This document shows, in pieces, positions 1 to 11,409 of a stretch of 64,000 nucleotides of DNA; the stretch's first letter is position 1, and every line of letters starts with the position of its first letter. A model generated the notes under the pieces. It worked only from the letters and a program-made list of their open reading frames with translations. It was not told where the DNA came from and searched no databases. The position numbers and the translations under genes were made by a program. Source of the stretch: Teratosphaeria epicoccoides (taxonomy: Eukaryota > Ascomycota > Dothideomycetes > Mycosphaerellales > Teratosphaeriaceae); the NCBI GenBank assembly GCA_021401465.1, contig JADDMT010000060.1, positions 120,953 through 184,952 on the forward strand, written 5' to 3'.

Positions 1-1536
1 AAGGACGATAAGATTACAAGTGACTGCTGGTCGCGCTCCAACGGATAATCGACCGATTGACATACTCGTGCTCGTTAAGCGGACTGGTGACAAGTAGCAT
101 CGCGGCTGAGACATCATTGACTGACCAGTTGATTCACAGGCCATGGACATTCTGGAGCTCCGCATTGGTCCTTGCTGTTACATCAGTCATGGTAGCGTGG
201 CTGATACCAGATCCCCAAGTCACACCTGCGCTGCCGAAATCCTTGAAGGCCTATTTGGCTACACTCGATCTCCCGGCTGCCGCAGTGGGGATCACGGCGC
301 TTGTGCTATTCAACTTTGCATGGAATCAGGCTCCGATCGTTGGCTGGCATTCCGCCTACGTCTGCGTATGCTTAGTCAGTACTGATGGGTTAAAGGACAC
401 TCCGTGTATGAAAGATGGACTGACCTCAAAAGGTACTTGGCGTTCTATTGATTCCGGTGTTCTTTTACATCGAGATCAAGATCTCGCCGGATCCTCTCAT
501 TCCGTTTTCGGCTCTCAACAGCACGACAGCTTTCGTCTTGGGCTGTGTAGCTTGCGGCTGGTACGTATCCTGAGGCTTCATTCCTAGGTGAGACGCACAC
601 AGGTTTTGATTGAGATCTAGGGCCAACTTTGGGATCTGGGTCTATTATCTCTGGCAGCTTCTTGAAGTCCTGCGAGGAGCCTCGCCCTTACTCGCTTCGG
701 CCTACTTGTCTCCTCTCGTCGTTTCTGGTGCAGTCGCTGCTGTCGTTACCGGATGGTTGCTAGCGCATGTGAAGCCTGCTTGGTTGATGGTCGTAGCTCT
801 TTCCGCGTACGTATCCCGATCCGTACCAGGGCACTTGAGACCTCTGACACTTTATTGCAGATTTCTTGCAGGGAACATTCTCGTCGCAACAGCCCCAACT
901 CATCAGACTTATTGGGCTCAGATTTTTGTCACGTAGGTCGCCATTGGATTATGCTTCATTCGCATTGATGCTAACCATTCCCTAGTACACTCGTGGCCCC
1001 GTGGGGCATGGATATGAGTTTTCCAGCGGCCACCGTTTATCTCAGCAACTCGATCGAGAAGTCGAAACAAGGAGTCGCCGCCTCCCTTGTCAACACGTTG
1101 AGTCCAACCATTGATCGTGGGCCTGCTTGCGATACGCTGACGTAACAATAGCGTCGTGAATTACTCCATCTCACTAGGTTTGGGTCAGTACTGATGGTTA
1201 GGAGGGGTTATTGTGTCTGAAACATCTACTGACATTGTACCGAATCAGGCGTTGCAGGAACCGTCGAGGTCCATGTGAACAATGGTGGCGTGACAGATGG
1301 CGATACCCTGGTAGGCTACCGTGCGGCGCTTTATATGGGTATCGGACTGGCAGGCTTGGGAAGCCTATTAAGTCTGTAAGTCCGGTGAGCAAGAGCGCAC
1401 GTCGACCTGCGAAACCTGCTGACATTTCAACCCAAGGATCTTCCTCCTCAAACAATACTACGATGAGAGAAAGATGACAGCTACAGAGATGGAAGTACAG
1501 GGTGCAGTAGGGCTTGGCGAGGAGGAAGCCCGATAG
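1..1536 (+). CDS. MFS drug-type transporter, C-terminal part (5' end outside window)
   Basis: Major facilitator superfamily efflux-type carrier of the plasma membrane; the substrate cannot be told. The clear coding part starts at an acceptor near 140 and is read through eight exons: 140-365, 433-560, 621-~807, ~861-931, 986-1077, ~1152-1182, 1249-1375 and 1437-1536. Joined, they give several hydrophobic segments, with the motif FNFAWNQAPIVGW in the first exon that is common in fungal DHA2-like carriers. Each junction restores frame, with GT-AG introns of about 53-75 bp. The last exon gives a short charged cytoplasmic tail ending at TAG 1534-1536. The first half of the protein (TM1 to about TM5) lies upstream; bases 1-139 probably hold an intron plus the end of an earlier exon. 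The family call is firm. The exact DHA subfamily is inference. Confidence 0.8.
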
Positions 1537-1805
1537 GCACGAGGTGTCTTGATCTGCGACTGGAATCGAGTATGCATCTGTACCCCGCAAATACCAATAA
1601 GTGACCTGGAGAGCCCCACGTCTAGGAGGCATTGTCCTACACGATCCCAGCACCAGTATACGATGATCACTCTTCAGCTGCCTACTTATCTGCAGCTCTT
1701 CCCACATCTACACCTGGCATTCTTTGCCTTCACCCCATCCTAACCAGTTCATCTCATCCATCACAACAAGTACTTTTCGACAACAAATCACCCAAAGCCC
1801 TGACA

Positions 1806-2350
1806 ATGTCGAGCCCAACGAATGCTTGGACAGGTATTGAATGATCAGATCCAGACTTGATCAGACTGCCTGCTGATACATCTACTCGGTAGACCGTCGA
1901 GGTCTGCATCAACGTGGCAAAGAAGTTCACGAGTCAAGCAGCCCTTTTACCGAACGAAGAGCCCCGAGTGCAGGTGTCGTCGAAGCCGTCAGACGAGCGT
2001 CCACAAGCAGCAGCGATGGGCCCGATCAGACCACGAGCGGCGGCAATGCAATGGCAATGTCAGCGGCCTCACAACAGAGAAGGAGGGTAAGGCGAAAGTT
2101 TGAGCTGTACAGAAAGCAACAAACTGAAAATGAATCACAGTCGTCGAACGCAGGCGCGCGATTCAGTAATCTGACTGAACACAAGCGAGGGAGTCAGGAC
2201 TATGGCGAGAGGCGAAGTTCTTGGATTGAGCATCGTCCAAGTGGCGGTCTCTTCAGCGGCTGGTATAACAAGACGTTCAGAGGGGTCACGGCACAGCCGC
2301 TGTCAGCCACTCCAGGAGCGGGTGAGCAGAAGCGTGGGACTATGGAGTAG
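1806..2350 (+). CDS. small conserved fungal protein of unknown function
   Basis: Two exons, 1806-1833 and 1893-2350, with a 59-bp intron (donor gtattg, acceptor ggtag). They join as ACA-G|AC in frame and give about 161 residues. The start MSSPTNAW is followed by a serine/threonine/arginine-rich low-complexity stretch, then a basic RRRVRRKFELY segment. The C-terminal half has the pattern F-x-NLT-x-HKR, RRSSWIEH and GLFSGWYNKTFRG. I recall small ascomycete proteins with this architecture (a FxNLxxxKR box followed by a GLFxxxW box), but I know of no assigned function. There is no signal peptide or membrane segment. It lies 270 bp downstream of the MFS gene in the same direction. The start was chosen because it is the only ATG giving a frame-preserving splice. 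Confidence 0.6.
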
Positions 2351-3396
2351 GTAGTTCGTAATGCCTCCATGTAGATGCCAACGCAGGTGTCTGGCTGAGC
2401 AAGAACATTCTGGCATTCGACGCAATGAGAGCAGATGGCGGTACACCTCATGGGAGATCTTGACGGTCACGGCATTCACGACATGTACGATTACGTAGCA
2501 AACATTGGTACTGGCGCTATGGGCTGGGAGCAATCAAGAAATCTGATCCAAACTGCTAAGCGCCTGCACATCAGTCGCATTGATCTCTGAACGCTTCGCC
2601 GCGCTAGCATGGTGGAGACGTTTTCCTGAGCCTGTTTGCGCTCCCGAGCGCTTGATGAGCTTCCAAGCCATACTACGCATTCGGGACAGGTGAATGGAGC
2701 ATCTACGACTGCTTCACTGTTTGACAGCCGTGGAAACCACGTATCATTCAGTCAAGCTTTCAGGTTGACTGACGCCCATTGCTCTGCTTATGACAGACCT
2801 GCTGGAGCGCATTGCAAATCCTTGTCTCTGCGCTTGTTGAGCTCGGCCTTGAGACCCTCAGGGCTGTCGAAGTTCCCCTCCTGCAAGTGAGTGGTATTAA
2901 CCTGCTAGGCCGCTGTGAAGTGATTGTCAAGCATATCCTGATGTCGAATATCTCGAGCGTCGTCGGCAAATTGGTCAGTTCCAAATTGGATACTTGTTGA
3001 CCCAAAGGGGTCAAGAGATGGTCAGTCTGGATTAGGATCTCATGGTAGGGTCGACCCATCACTTTGCTTACAGGTGAAGTCCTGTTTTCCGAAGAATGGC
3101 TTGATCGGCGCATGTACCCAGAGCAGAGGGGAAGTCAAAAACACTTACTGCGTCGACTTGCCAACGTCGTCTAACCATAATCCCGGACTATCGACGTTGA
3201 ACACTATCGTCTCGGAGGAAGCTTGGCTCGTTCGCACTGAATTGAATGGTCAGTGACAGTGATGCGCAATATCAGTCAAGACTGCCACTATCGAATGCCG
3301 AAAGTCGATGAGTAGAAGGTTAGCATTAGTTGACGTCTCAAGTGCCTTGCCATCGATCCAATTACGAACCCATAGGGTACGTCTTTGGCTTGCTGA
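2351..3396. other. about 1 kb without a confident gene
   Basis: No reading frame here shows a recognisable domain. On the minus strand around 2780-2980 one frame reads as a hydrophilic, helix-like sequence (for example the stretch LQEGNFDSPEGLKAELNKRR) but contains an in-frame TAG and lacks a good start. It may be a gene relic or a multi-exon gene I cannot resolve. Confidence 0.3.
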
Positions 3397-4700
3397 CTAT
3401 GACTCGCGCTGGATCCGGCGCCAGATCACTCGCGACGTCACAGTACACTTGACAACGGCTTGCGTCTTCACACGTGTGCCTTTGAGTCCACGCCGATGAT
3501 GGGAGCAATTGTGTTCCTGGACTATGTATAAAATCAACGGCTCCGTTGATCTTGGCTTCTTCACCTTCGACCTCTTCCCCTTTCCCATCCTTGACTGGAG
3601 TTCAGCGTCCTTCGCCCTTTTGTTCCTTGCCTGCTGCTCCCGCGATCTCACCACAGCTTCGCGTGCTGCTAAGTTGCGGTCTCGTCGGTCAAGCTCCTCG
3701 GACTTCTGCTTTAGCTCCTGCTCCAGCCGTCCTTTTTTTGACTTGGATGATCCGTCTCGACTATTAATCCTCTCCTGCGCCACCTTCATTTCCATTGCCT
3801 CGACACTCAGTTGGTCGACTTGCCGCTTTAGCGAAGCATTTTCACTTTCAAGATCCCGTTTCTTTGCGCTGCAGCCTACTCTTGCTCCTGAAGGTCTTTT
3901 GCTCTCTGCTGGAAGGTTTGCTCCTTCTCAGCCAACGCCTTCTCCCGAGCCTCCAATGCTTGACTGTCACCGTCGCCCGAAAATGGCATAAAGCCGGTAG
4001 CACTACCGTCCCGGGAATACCAGAGCATGGTATGCGTCCAGCCCGGATCTTTGTTCCAGCACCAGATTACGTCGTTGTCATTGTGGGCACCGTACGAGTT
4101 GCAGAGATACATGTTAGGATGATCGTTACATTGTACCCTGCTCCCTTGTATCAGCTTCATGGTTTTACCAATTGCTCATATTGCTGACTAGCAAGACCCT
4201 GTACCGTTTCAGCGTCAACTCGTCTTCATCACTGGGTGAGTCGAGGCAATTCTTGCGCCCCTGGAGCTGATCCTTCTATCAATGCATCAATGTTCAACCA
4301 TTGCCTGTCGCCTGTCATGATGACACCGGTTGCGCCGCGGGTGCCCCTACTCGTTCGCAAGAGACTCCCAGTGGCAGCGTTTCGAAAGGCCACCTGCGTC
4401 TCGCCTGGTCCAGACTCCACAATCCGTTGTTGCTGCTTTGACGCTCTGCTCGCGGCGTAGCCCTTCGCCTGGCCGCCGACATCCTGAATGACGATGCCTC
4501 CATTGACCGCAGCGAGACACACGGTGCTGTGCTGCGCCGTGTTGTCTTGTTGAGCCCGTTGAACACATGAAGAAGGCCAGAGGTACCTACGATAGAACGG
4601 ACGAGACACATGACTGCACTTCGAAATATGCTGTCTCCGCCCAGGCTGGTGAACGCGCTGAGTGACGTGTGAGCTTTGTACAGGATGCACGTATGGCCAT
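3397..4700 (-). CDS. ricin-B-like (beta-trefoil-type) protein with C-terminal coiled coil
   Basis: The minus strand from about 4565 to 4230 reads as a ricin-B-like carbohydrate-binding region: VCLAAVNGGIVIQ, then ESGPGETQVAFRNAATGSLL, then GDRQWLNI. After a probable intron (about 4220 to 4150) it continues with MYLCNSYGAHNDNDVIW, WNKDP and LWYSRDG, the end of such a domain. A long charged coiled coil follows (about 3960 to 3580), then a basic tail with GKGKRSKVKK. The start is uncertain. ATG at 4700 needs a 64-bp intron (gtaggt...cacag) to reach the lectin-like frame, and lies only 76 bp past the antiporter stop. The coiled coil changes frame near 3870: either a 68-bp intron starting GTTGGC or a frameshift. 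Binding of sugars is inference; the gene could be partly decayed. Confidence 0.45.
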
Positions 4701-4775
4701 CTTGAACCCGAGCAGCAGTTGGGCACGGCTACAGTACCAAACCTAAGTAGCCCGGTGTACCTTTGGGTGTTTGGA

Positions 4776-6525
4776 TCAAGTTCCCACAACGCCCCATATC
4801 CCAAGTGGGTCTTCCTTGCCAGTTCTCTTCTGCCTGTCCAGCAGCTGTAATCTCTTCACGCGCTTCACAAGCAAGCCGACTGTCACAGGACCAAGGACGG
4901 TACAGAGTAGGATTGCCCATGTCAGTACAATGAAAAGCTCAGAGCTGCTTTCTCCAATGGTGTAAATACCTCTGCTCTGGGCTACTGATGATATGAGGAA
5001 GCCGATCTCTCCTCGCGACACCATTGCGCTGCCGAGGATAGCCGCTGGATAGAGCGAGCGAGGTTTTGAGAGGCTGTTGCTGCGCTTCTTGGCTGTGTTG
5101 GCTTCGTTGACACCAACTTGTCCCTGGCTCGCCTCCGAGGACGCTATACCGCGCTCTGATTGGCTTGCTGTCTTTCTTTTGTTTTTCTGGGTCATGATGG
5201 TCTTCCACGGCTGCGGGAAAGAAGGCAGACCGAAGCGTACTAGGCACAGTCCGCAGGCCATCTTCCCCAGGACCATCAGCGCGGTGTATATGAAGCCACG
5301 CCAGACAGCACTGCCACTCAACATCTGTTCGATGGGAGTGGAGAAGCCGATGGAGGCGAAGAAGAATGGCTTAAGAATAGTCTTGACGGCAGGCGCGTAG
5401 CATTTCTCGTAAACGGCTGCACCAGTCAGTGTCCCTTTTCGGTCTTTGGTGATCTTATCGCTGGCATCTGTAGGTGCAGCTGGTCGGCGCGGTGTGTCAG
5501 AAAGCGTGATTGCCAATGGTGAGGCTGTGTTTGCTGAACTCAGTTCGGCTGTGCGTTGCTCTTCTGGATTCGGGCGTGTAGACGTGCTTCTTAAACCATT
5601 ATTCGAGCAGTCTTGTAGTATGTTATCGAGCCAAGTGACAGACGCCCCGGCAAGGTAAGCTGCGAACAGGTTTGAGGTTCCAGCGTAGGTTGATCCTGTC
5701 ACCAGAGCCAGCAGAACAGCAGTGTGAAAGACCAAGGCCGCCTCCGGGTAGGCTATCCGTGCGTGTAGCTTGTTGTGCTTCTCTTTGCGCATGGATATCT
5801 GTGCAATCGGTCTCACGACCCACATACAGATTGACGGGATTATGGTCGCGAACGCGAGCGACACACCAATCGGCCGAACGACTGTGGCTGCCTGGAAGGG
5901 GGAATCATTGCCCAAGTTGGAGATGACCTGGACCATGATGAGGCCTACCACGTCGTCCATCATCGCAGCACTAGCCAAGATCACACCCAGGCGGCTTTCG
6001 GTCAGACCGCTCGTCTGCAACACGGTAAATGTAGTGCCGAGAGAAGTCGAGCATAGAGCTGCGCCTGCTGCAAATGCTTGAAGTGGAGTTGTTGGGAGCA
6101 TTTTCAGCAAGATGAAAGAGAGCGCTATGGGCGTTGAGATGCCAACGAAGGCTACGGTGGCGGAGAGTGCGAGGTTGGCCTGCAGCGTGCGAAGCTTTGT
6201 ACTCAAGCCGCCTGCGTATAGCAATCAGTCCTTGAGAGCTTCGGTGGGCAGAGCGAAGATCTGGCCAACCTTCATAGACAATGAGAATCAAACCCAGATA
6301 ACCGATCTGCATCACGCTGTTCTGCACATCTTGGGACAGCCAATTTGCGCCCGGTGTCCCCCAGGCGACGCCGACAAGTACCTGACCGATCAGCCCGCAG
6401 TATAGAATGCGATCGAACGCGTAGTTGATGGCATTGAGTGAGAGTAGGAACGAAGCCAGGACAAGGATGGTGACTATGCCTGGCTCTTCGTACGAGAGTG
6501 CTTTGGTGGAAGACATGGCCATCAT
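4776..6525 (-). CDS. cation/proton antiporter, CPA2 type (Na+/H+ exchanger domain)
   Basis: Integral membrane antiporter exchanging Na+ or K+ for H+ (PF00999-type). Two exons, 6525-6270 and 6211-4776, with a 58-bp intron (donor GTTGGC, acceptor acgcag). They rejoin as YEG|GLSTK and give 563 residues. About a dozen hydrophobic segments are visible. The paired aspartates in MMDDVVGL (about residues 171-172) are the ion-binding DD motif of electrogenic CPA2 members. A charged loop rich in Ser, Pro and Lys splits the transporter near residues 300-355, and a second interrupts the last third (about 440-475). The protein ends in a short basic tail. The start was chosen at the ATG cluster MMAM (6525, 6522 or 6516); an in-frame ATG at 6567 would add 14 residues. 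Which cation is carried is not visible. Confidence 0.85.
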
Positions 6526-7006
6526 CTGTCGGCCGTCGCACATCCACCGTTCCAGGCTGGCCGTCATGTCCGTTCCAGGCTGGCGTTGATCCAGCAGAAA
6601 GGATTCATGATGTCCTTTGTGGAGAAGTTAGTGATACTTGACGACAGAAACAACCTGGCCGGGGTTCCAGATTTTCCACAGGGCCTTCTTCCAGCTTTCG
6701 CCCTCTTCACCAAACCTGCAACATGCACACTTCCCAAGTCCATGTCCGAAGAGCGTAGGGATGCCAATGTGTAGTCCAATGGGTTGCGCAATGCACCGAC
6801 AGTCCAAAACTCCTACTGCTGTTCAAAGGCTGTCGCCCCCGAGGTGGGTCTTACTAGGGCAAAAGCATCAGCCTGTGCTGACCGTCCCTGCGTGCGCATG
6901 TACTGAAAGGATGCGGCTGTGAGCTATTGTTTCTGAATCTCAAAAGGATCTCATACTCGTAGCGGTCGTCTGACAAACGATTCCTCACTCTTTCTTATCC
7001 GGCGAG
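6526..7006. other. divergent intergenic region between antiporter and esterase
   Basis: 480 bp between two divergently transcribed genes, so it must hold both promoters. I see no conserved coding frame and no obvious TATA box or repeat. Confidence 0.4.
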
Positions 7007-8232
7007 ATGGCGAGGGCGCAGAGGCGTCTTCTTTCGCTTCTATTGTTCACCACCGCCGCGCTCAGTGCACAGGCTGTCTCCGAGATTGCAGCTCTTGGGC
7101 GGGTACACTCGTCCAGTTCAGGATGCGGTAAATCACATACTCCAGGATACCACTACAAAGACAGCAACGGAAACTTCAGCATCACATCCGAAAACCTCAC
7201 CAGATATTACTCGGTCCAAGTACCTGAGGGCTACAGTGTCGACCAGCCATACCCACTCATCTTTGACAACCATGGCAATGGTGACACGTCGACTGAACAG
7301 CGCGACAACTCCCTTTACTTCCAATACACCAACAACTACCTCATCGTATATCCCCAAGGCTATGATCGCCACTGGCAAGGCCCAAAATATGCAGTGCCCG
7401 GAGTCGACGACCTACAATTCACTACCGACCTTTTGCAACACATCGAATCAGATTACTGCATAGATACGGACAGGGTCTATGCCTCCGGCAAGTCCAATGG
7501 CGGAGGCTTCGTCGATACCCTCGCCTGCTCAGACAACGGCGACTCCTTTGCAGCTTTCGCCATGGCCTCCGCCGCCCTGTACACGGACCTCAGCCTCGAC
7601 AGCTGCTCCAAAAAGCGAGCCATACTCGAAAGCCACGGAGACATGGACACGACTGTGGCGTACACTGGACGCAACTGCAGCGCACCTGATCTCAGCGATG
7701 CGACGCTCGCCAGCTGTGAAAGCAGTGGCAGTGAGCCAGATATCGACGCGTGGGTGTCCTGGTGGGGAGAGCGTGATTGTGGATCCGATGCCAAACCTCA
7801 ACACGTAACGAGCGAGACTGGCTACAACATGACCAAGTATTCCTGTGATGCCTTCAACGACGTTGTGCTCCACTATCAGATATACGACCTCGGGTAAGCA
7901 AAGCATCGAGCCCAGCACCATGCAAAAGGTTCCAGCAGCCGATCCAATCGCTGCTGTCATATAGGCCTGACGGCTTCGTCAATGGTCGAAACAGCTGTCG
8001 AAATCCTTCTAAGCACCGGCCATGCTATGATCACTGAGACCCCATCCTCCGACGGAGACACTGACTGACCTGCTGCACGCTTTCTAGACACTGCTGGCCA
8101 AGCGCGTACGGGAACAACACCGACGCTCTCATGCAGTCCGACTCTCAAAACTGCTCAGGCGACAGGGTGCTCGATTTCACACCTGTTGTCCTTGACTTCT
8201 TCAGTAAATGGAGCGTACAGTCCGCGCCGTAG
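7007..8232 (+). CDS. secreted PHB-depolymerase / feruloyl-esterase-type hydrolase
   Basis: Extracellular serine esterase of the alpha/beta-hydrolase fold (esterase/PHB depolymerase family, CE1-like). It probably acts on ester links in plant cell-wall polymers or polyesters. Exons 7007-7893 and 8088-8232 join as GG|A (LG-HCWPS) and give 343 residues; the 194-bp intron is long for this window. There is a hydrophobic signal peptide at residues 1-24. The nucleophile is S163 in ASGKSNGG, the likely catalytic Asp is in HGDMD (residues 210-214), and the catalytic His is H297 in HCWPS, the first codon of exon 2 after the split glycine. Without splicing, the protein would end at a TAA just inside the intron and lose its histidine, so splicing is required for activity. 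The true substrate is not decidable from sequence. Confidence 0.85.
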
Positions 8233-8491
8233 GACGCGCGTGACGAACCAAGGACAGAAACAAGCTCAGTGTGTTTCCTGTACAGTCAATGCATGAATAT
8301 GAACAGTGTCTTCCTATCGACTCCACCGTTAGCCGGCAGAGGGCAAGAAAGAGCCTGGAACCGTCCATGAGGAGTCTGTCGTATTCGAGATTTACTGCAT
8401 ATAAACACAAAGACTCTACCACTCCCTTTTCGCCGCGCCATCATGCAACATGCAATGTTTATGCTTGAACGCCCATCAAGATACACACAAC

Positions 8492-8509
8492 CACACACAC
8501 ACACACACA
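8492..8509. repeat. (CA)n microsatellite
   Basis: A run of nine CA dinucleotides directly beyond the stop codon of the minus-strand MFS gene, between two convergent genes, so it lies in the 3' untranslated region. Confidence 0.9.
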
Positions 8510-10519
8510 TCACCTTCCGTTCCCACTCCCTCCCGCCGTCTGCACCTCCTTCTCCTCCTGCTCCTCTCCAGGCAAGAAAATCTCATGTCCACTCCCATTC
8601 CTTACCCAAAACGAGGCAATACATCCTGAAGCCGCTACGGACGCCACAATCCACCATGCCATGCCAATGATGCCTCTCTCAGTCCACAAGCCAAACCAAT
8701 ACCCTGCCAAAATCGGACCAAGCGTCCTGAACGTCGCGGAGCAAGCGTTGCCCACCCCGTGGATCGTGCCGAGGACAGATGGGTGCGGTGAGCTGTTATT
8801 CAGCAGCATGATCGAAGCTGGTAATGCGAACGTGCGAGCTGCGACTTGCAATAAGACGACGAAGCCAATGCCGGACCAGACCCAGAACCCACTCGCTGGC
8901 TCAGGAGGGGGTGTAGTGGACGGCAGGAGCGCGATGAAAGGCGCCAGGTAGTAAGCTGCCGGGAACAGGAACAACGAGGCACGGAAACATCTCATCTGGC
9001 CCCATTTCGCATTTGCGGCGGGGTACAGCAGGAATTGCAGTGCAATGCCTATGAAACCGATGACTGCCATCGCGAAGCCAATCGTGGGAGGCGGAAAGGC
9101 CAGGCCTTGCGCGAACTTGAATACGGCTCTCACCGCCACTTTGTTGATGTCTCTTCCAGCCAGCTGTTCATCCTTAGGAGCCGAGACGATTGCAGGCGCA
9201 GGCTCGACAGCCGCATTCGATACTCCAGGAATGAATTCGCGTGGTGTCGCGAGGAACAGGATCCAGAGGTTGTTGAAGGCGCCCATGTGGAAGTCGAAGA
9301 TGGCGATACTGAGCAGTGTCCACAGGACGTTCGAAGTCCATATGCGTCGGAAGGGCAGCCGCGGGACAGGCCTCGAGTCGCCGACTTTCTCGCCAGAATT
9401 CGCCAATCGATCCATCTCCACCATCGACCGCTCGTGCCCACTCAGCAATCCCTGGCGTTGCGTTTCGTGGAGCAGCTGGTACCCTCTGTTCTTCGAGAGA
9501 ACAGCATGTTTGTACGCGCTCTGAGCAAGCTTGATGGGGTTCAGCGTCTCCCACCGGAATGGCTCCTTCCCCTTCAAGGTCTCCTCCAGGAAGAACGCGA
9601 CCAGCATTGCCTCTGAGAAGAGCAACAGAGTACTGATCAAATTCGCCGCCGCATACGGGTAGTTCCTCATCCACACGACTCCCGTAGACCCACCCAACGC
9701 CCCGCCCGGCCCAAAGTAATGCGCCAAATTCACCGTGGGATCCACCAACATGCCCGATAATATCGGCCCCAGCATATTCGCCAAATTGAAGGCAGCCGGC
9801 AACAGCAAGAATGCTCGCGCATGCCACGGCTTCGGCGTGATCTCAGCCACCATCGTCCTTGCCGATCCCACCGTGCCGTTGATGGCTCCGCTGAGGAAGC
9901 GCCAAAACACTGCTTGTCCGTACGTCTTGCTGAATCCGACTCCTATGCATCCAATACCCGTGCCGATCAAACCAATATTCAACACCGTCTTGCGACCAAC
10001 CTGAGGTTGGTCTGCTGCTCTTCCCCACAATATGCTCGTGACAATCTGCGCGGCTGTGAAAGCGCCTTGTAGCACTCCTGACTGATGCGCGATCACCTGA
10101 TCGGGAAGTGCAGGGTCGAAGGACTTGAGCTGGTGGACCATGTACGTCTGGAGCGCGGCCATCTGGAAGAAGTCGACGAAGCGCGAAAGGGCGAGGATGG
10201 AGAGCTGGAACTTGTTGGGAAGGTTGAGCCATGTTGGCTTCGGTGGCTCAGCTATTCGTGTTGCCGGGTGGTCGAGCGCGAGTGCTGCACCTGACGATGG
10301 CGGATCATGGAATTGTCTTTCAAGCAGCCCGGGCGACGGCGGGGGCGATGTACTTATGCCGGTGCTGTACTGTGGCTCGTCTTCACCCTGGTCGACACCA
10401 TGGTGGGAAGGCCTTTGTCTCTCTGCTGTTGATCTCCGGGCGAGATCAGCGACATGTGCACTCTCTGAACCATGACGGTTGCGGAGGTGGTGTATCGAGG
10501 TCTGCCGGTCATGTGCCAT
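8510..10519 (-). CDS. MFS transporter, DHA1 / ZIFL-like
   Basis: A single uninterrupted exon of 669 residues. The first 100 residues are a hydrophilic, histidine- and proline-rich cytoplasmic leader. The MFS core starts at about residue 105 (NKFQLSILALSRFVDFF). The loop 2-3 signature GRAADQPQVGRK is MFS motif A. A central hydrophilic loop near residues 310-385 and a further loop with EPAPAIVSAPKDEQ divide the bundles; the last segments are at about 530-650, and the tail is rich in Glu and Gly. Fungal relatives include the zinc-induced-facilitator-like group and the yeast YCR023C type. The substrate is unknown. It is convergent with the esterase, with about 280 bp between the stop codons. Confidence 0.82.
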   Translation of the reverse strand: MAHDRQTSIHHLRNRHGSESAHVADLARRSTAERQRPSHHGVDQGEDEPQYSTGISTSPPPSPGLLERQFHDPPSSGAALALDHPATRIAEPPKPTWLNLPNKFQLSILALSRFVDFFQMAALQTYMVHQLKSFDPALPDQVIAHQSGVLQGAFTAAQIVTSILWGRAADQPQVGRKTVLNIGLIGTGIGCIGVGFSKTYGQAVFWRFLSGAINGTVGSARTMVAEITPKPWHARAFLLLPAAFNLANMLGPILSGMLVDPTVNLAHYFGPGGALGGSTGVVWMRNYPYAAANLISTLLLFSEAMLVAFFLEETLKGKEPFRWETLNPIKLAQSAYKHAVLSKNRGYQLLHETQRQGLLSGHERSMVEMDRLANSGEKVGDSRPVPRLPFRRIWTSNVLWTLLSIAIFDFHMGAFNNLWILFLATPREFIPGVSNAAVEPAPAIVSAPKDEQLAGRDINKVAVRAVFKFAQGLAFPPPTIGFAMAVIGFIGIALQFLLYPAANAKWGQMRCFRASLFLFPAAYYLAPFIALLPSTTPPPEPASGFWVWSGIGFVVLLQVAARTFALPASIMLLNNSSPHPSVLGTIHGVGNACSATFRTLGPILAGYWFGLWTERGIIGMAWWIVASVAASGCIASFWVRNGSGHEIFLPGEEQEEKEVQTAGGSGNGR

Positions 10520-11115
10520 AGCCCTGCTTTATCTGCTGGTCCAGCAGCAGTACCAATCTGCGGCATGCAGCAGGTGCTCCAAGCCTGCGATTGCGTGATC
10601 GATCAGATCGTCCGTATACTCAGTCGACGCGCCAACTGATCTGATGCGATCTGTGTTGTCGGGCTGGACGACAGCTACACGGTATTTACTGGTATTGCAA
10701 GACAAGCAAGAAGGCCGCCGACCCATTCGTCCCATTGATTGCATCCACGTGCCTGGCAGGCAATCGATCGGTCCAAATAAGCGAGCACCAGCATCAGCAC
10801 CGACAATTGCTGTGTACCGCCCCCTACGCCCTACCAGCGACCTTCACGTGTCTTCACAGGGGGCTTGCGTACCACCGATGCGACGCCGTCCCGAGTCATG
10901 CATCATCCAGCGCGAAGACGGACGGCTCGGCAGTAGCGACAGACACTCGATATAGTGAGGCCTCCGTCTGTCGGCCAGCACGACTGACGACGTAAGCCGT
11001 GCGAGAAGTTCACGAAAGCGGGAAACTAGCGCCGACACCGCGGGCAAGCGTATCGCCAAGTCGGGTACGGCAGAAGTCAGTCTCCTCGACAGCTGATGAT
11101 TGCCAATTGATCAGT
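10520..11115. other. intergenic region upstream of the MFS gene
   Basis: 600 bp of ordinary GC content. No coding frame shows a domain. It probably carries the MFS promoter; no specific site could be assigned. Confidence 0.3.
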
Positions 11116-11409
11116 GCATCACCATTTGATTAGTGTGCATCACCATTTGATGAGTACGCGTCACCATTTGATTAGTGTGCGTCTCGATTTGATTGGTACG
11201 CGTCACCATTTGATTGTTGTGCATCACCATTTGACTAGTATGCATCACCATTTGATTAGTGTGCATCTCCATTTGATTAGGGTGCATCACCGTTTGATTG
11301 GTACGCGTCACCATTTGATTGTTGCTCATCACCATTTGATTGGGACGCGTCACCATTTGATTGATGTGCATCACCATTTGATTAGTGTGCGTCACCATTT
11401 GATTATGAG
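11116..11409. repeat. 21-bp minisatellite, 14 tandem copies
   Basis: Fourteen copies in exact 21-bp register from 11116 to 11409. The core is GCATCACCATTTGATTAGTG, varying mainly as cat/cgt at the start and ttag/ttgg/ttga in the spacer. Because 21 is a multiple of three, frames stay open on both strands across the array (a His-rich heptapeptide on plus, an Asn-Gln-Met heptapeptide on minus). Neither strand has a convincing start, splice context or neighbouring coding sequence, so I read it as a non-coding minisatellite. Confidence 0.92.

Noticed and set aside
11116..11409. CRISPR-like array
   Set aside because: The repeats are contiguous 21-bp tandem units without unique spacers, and the genome is eukaryotic.
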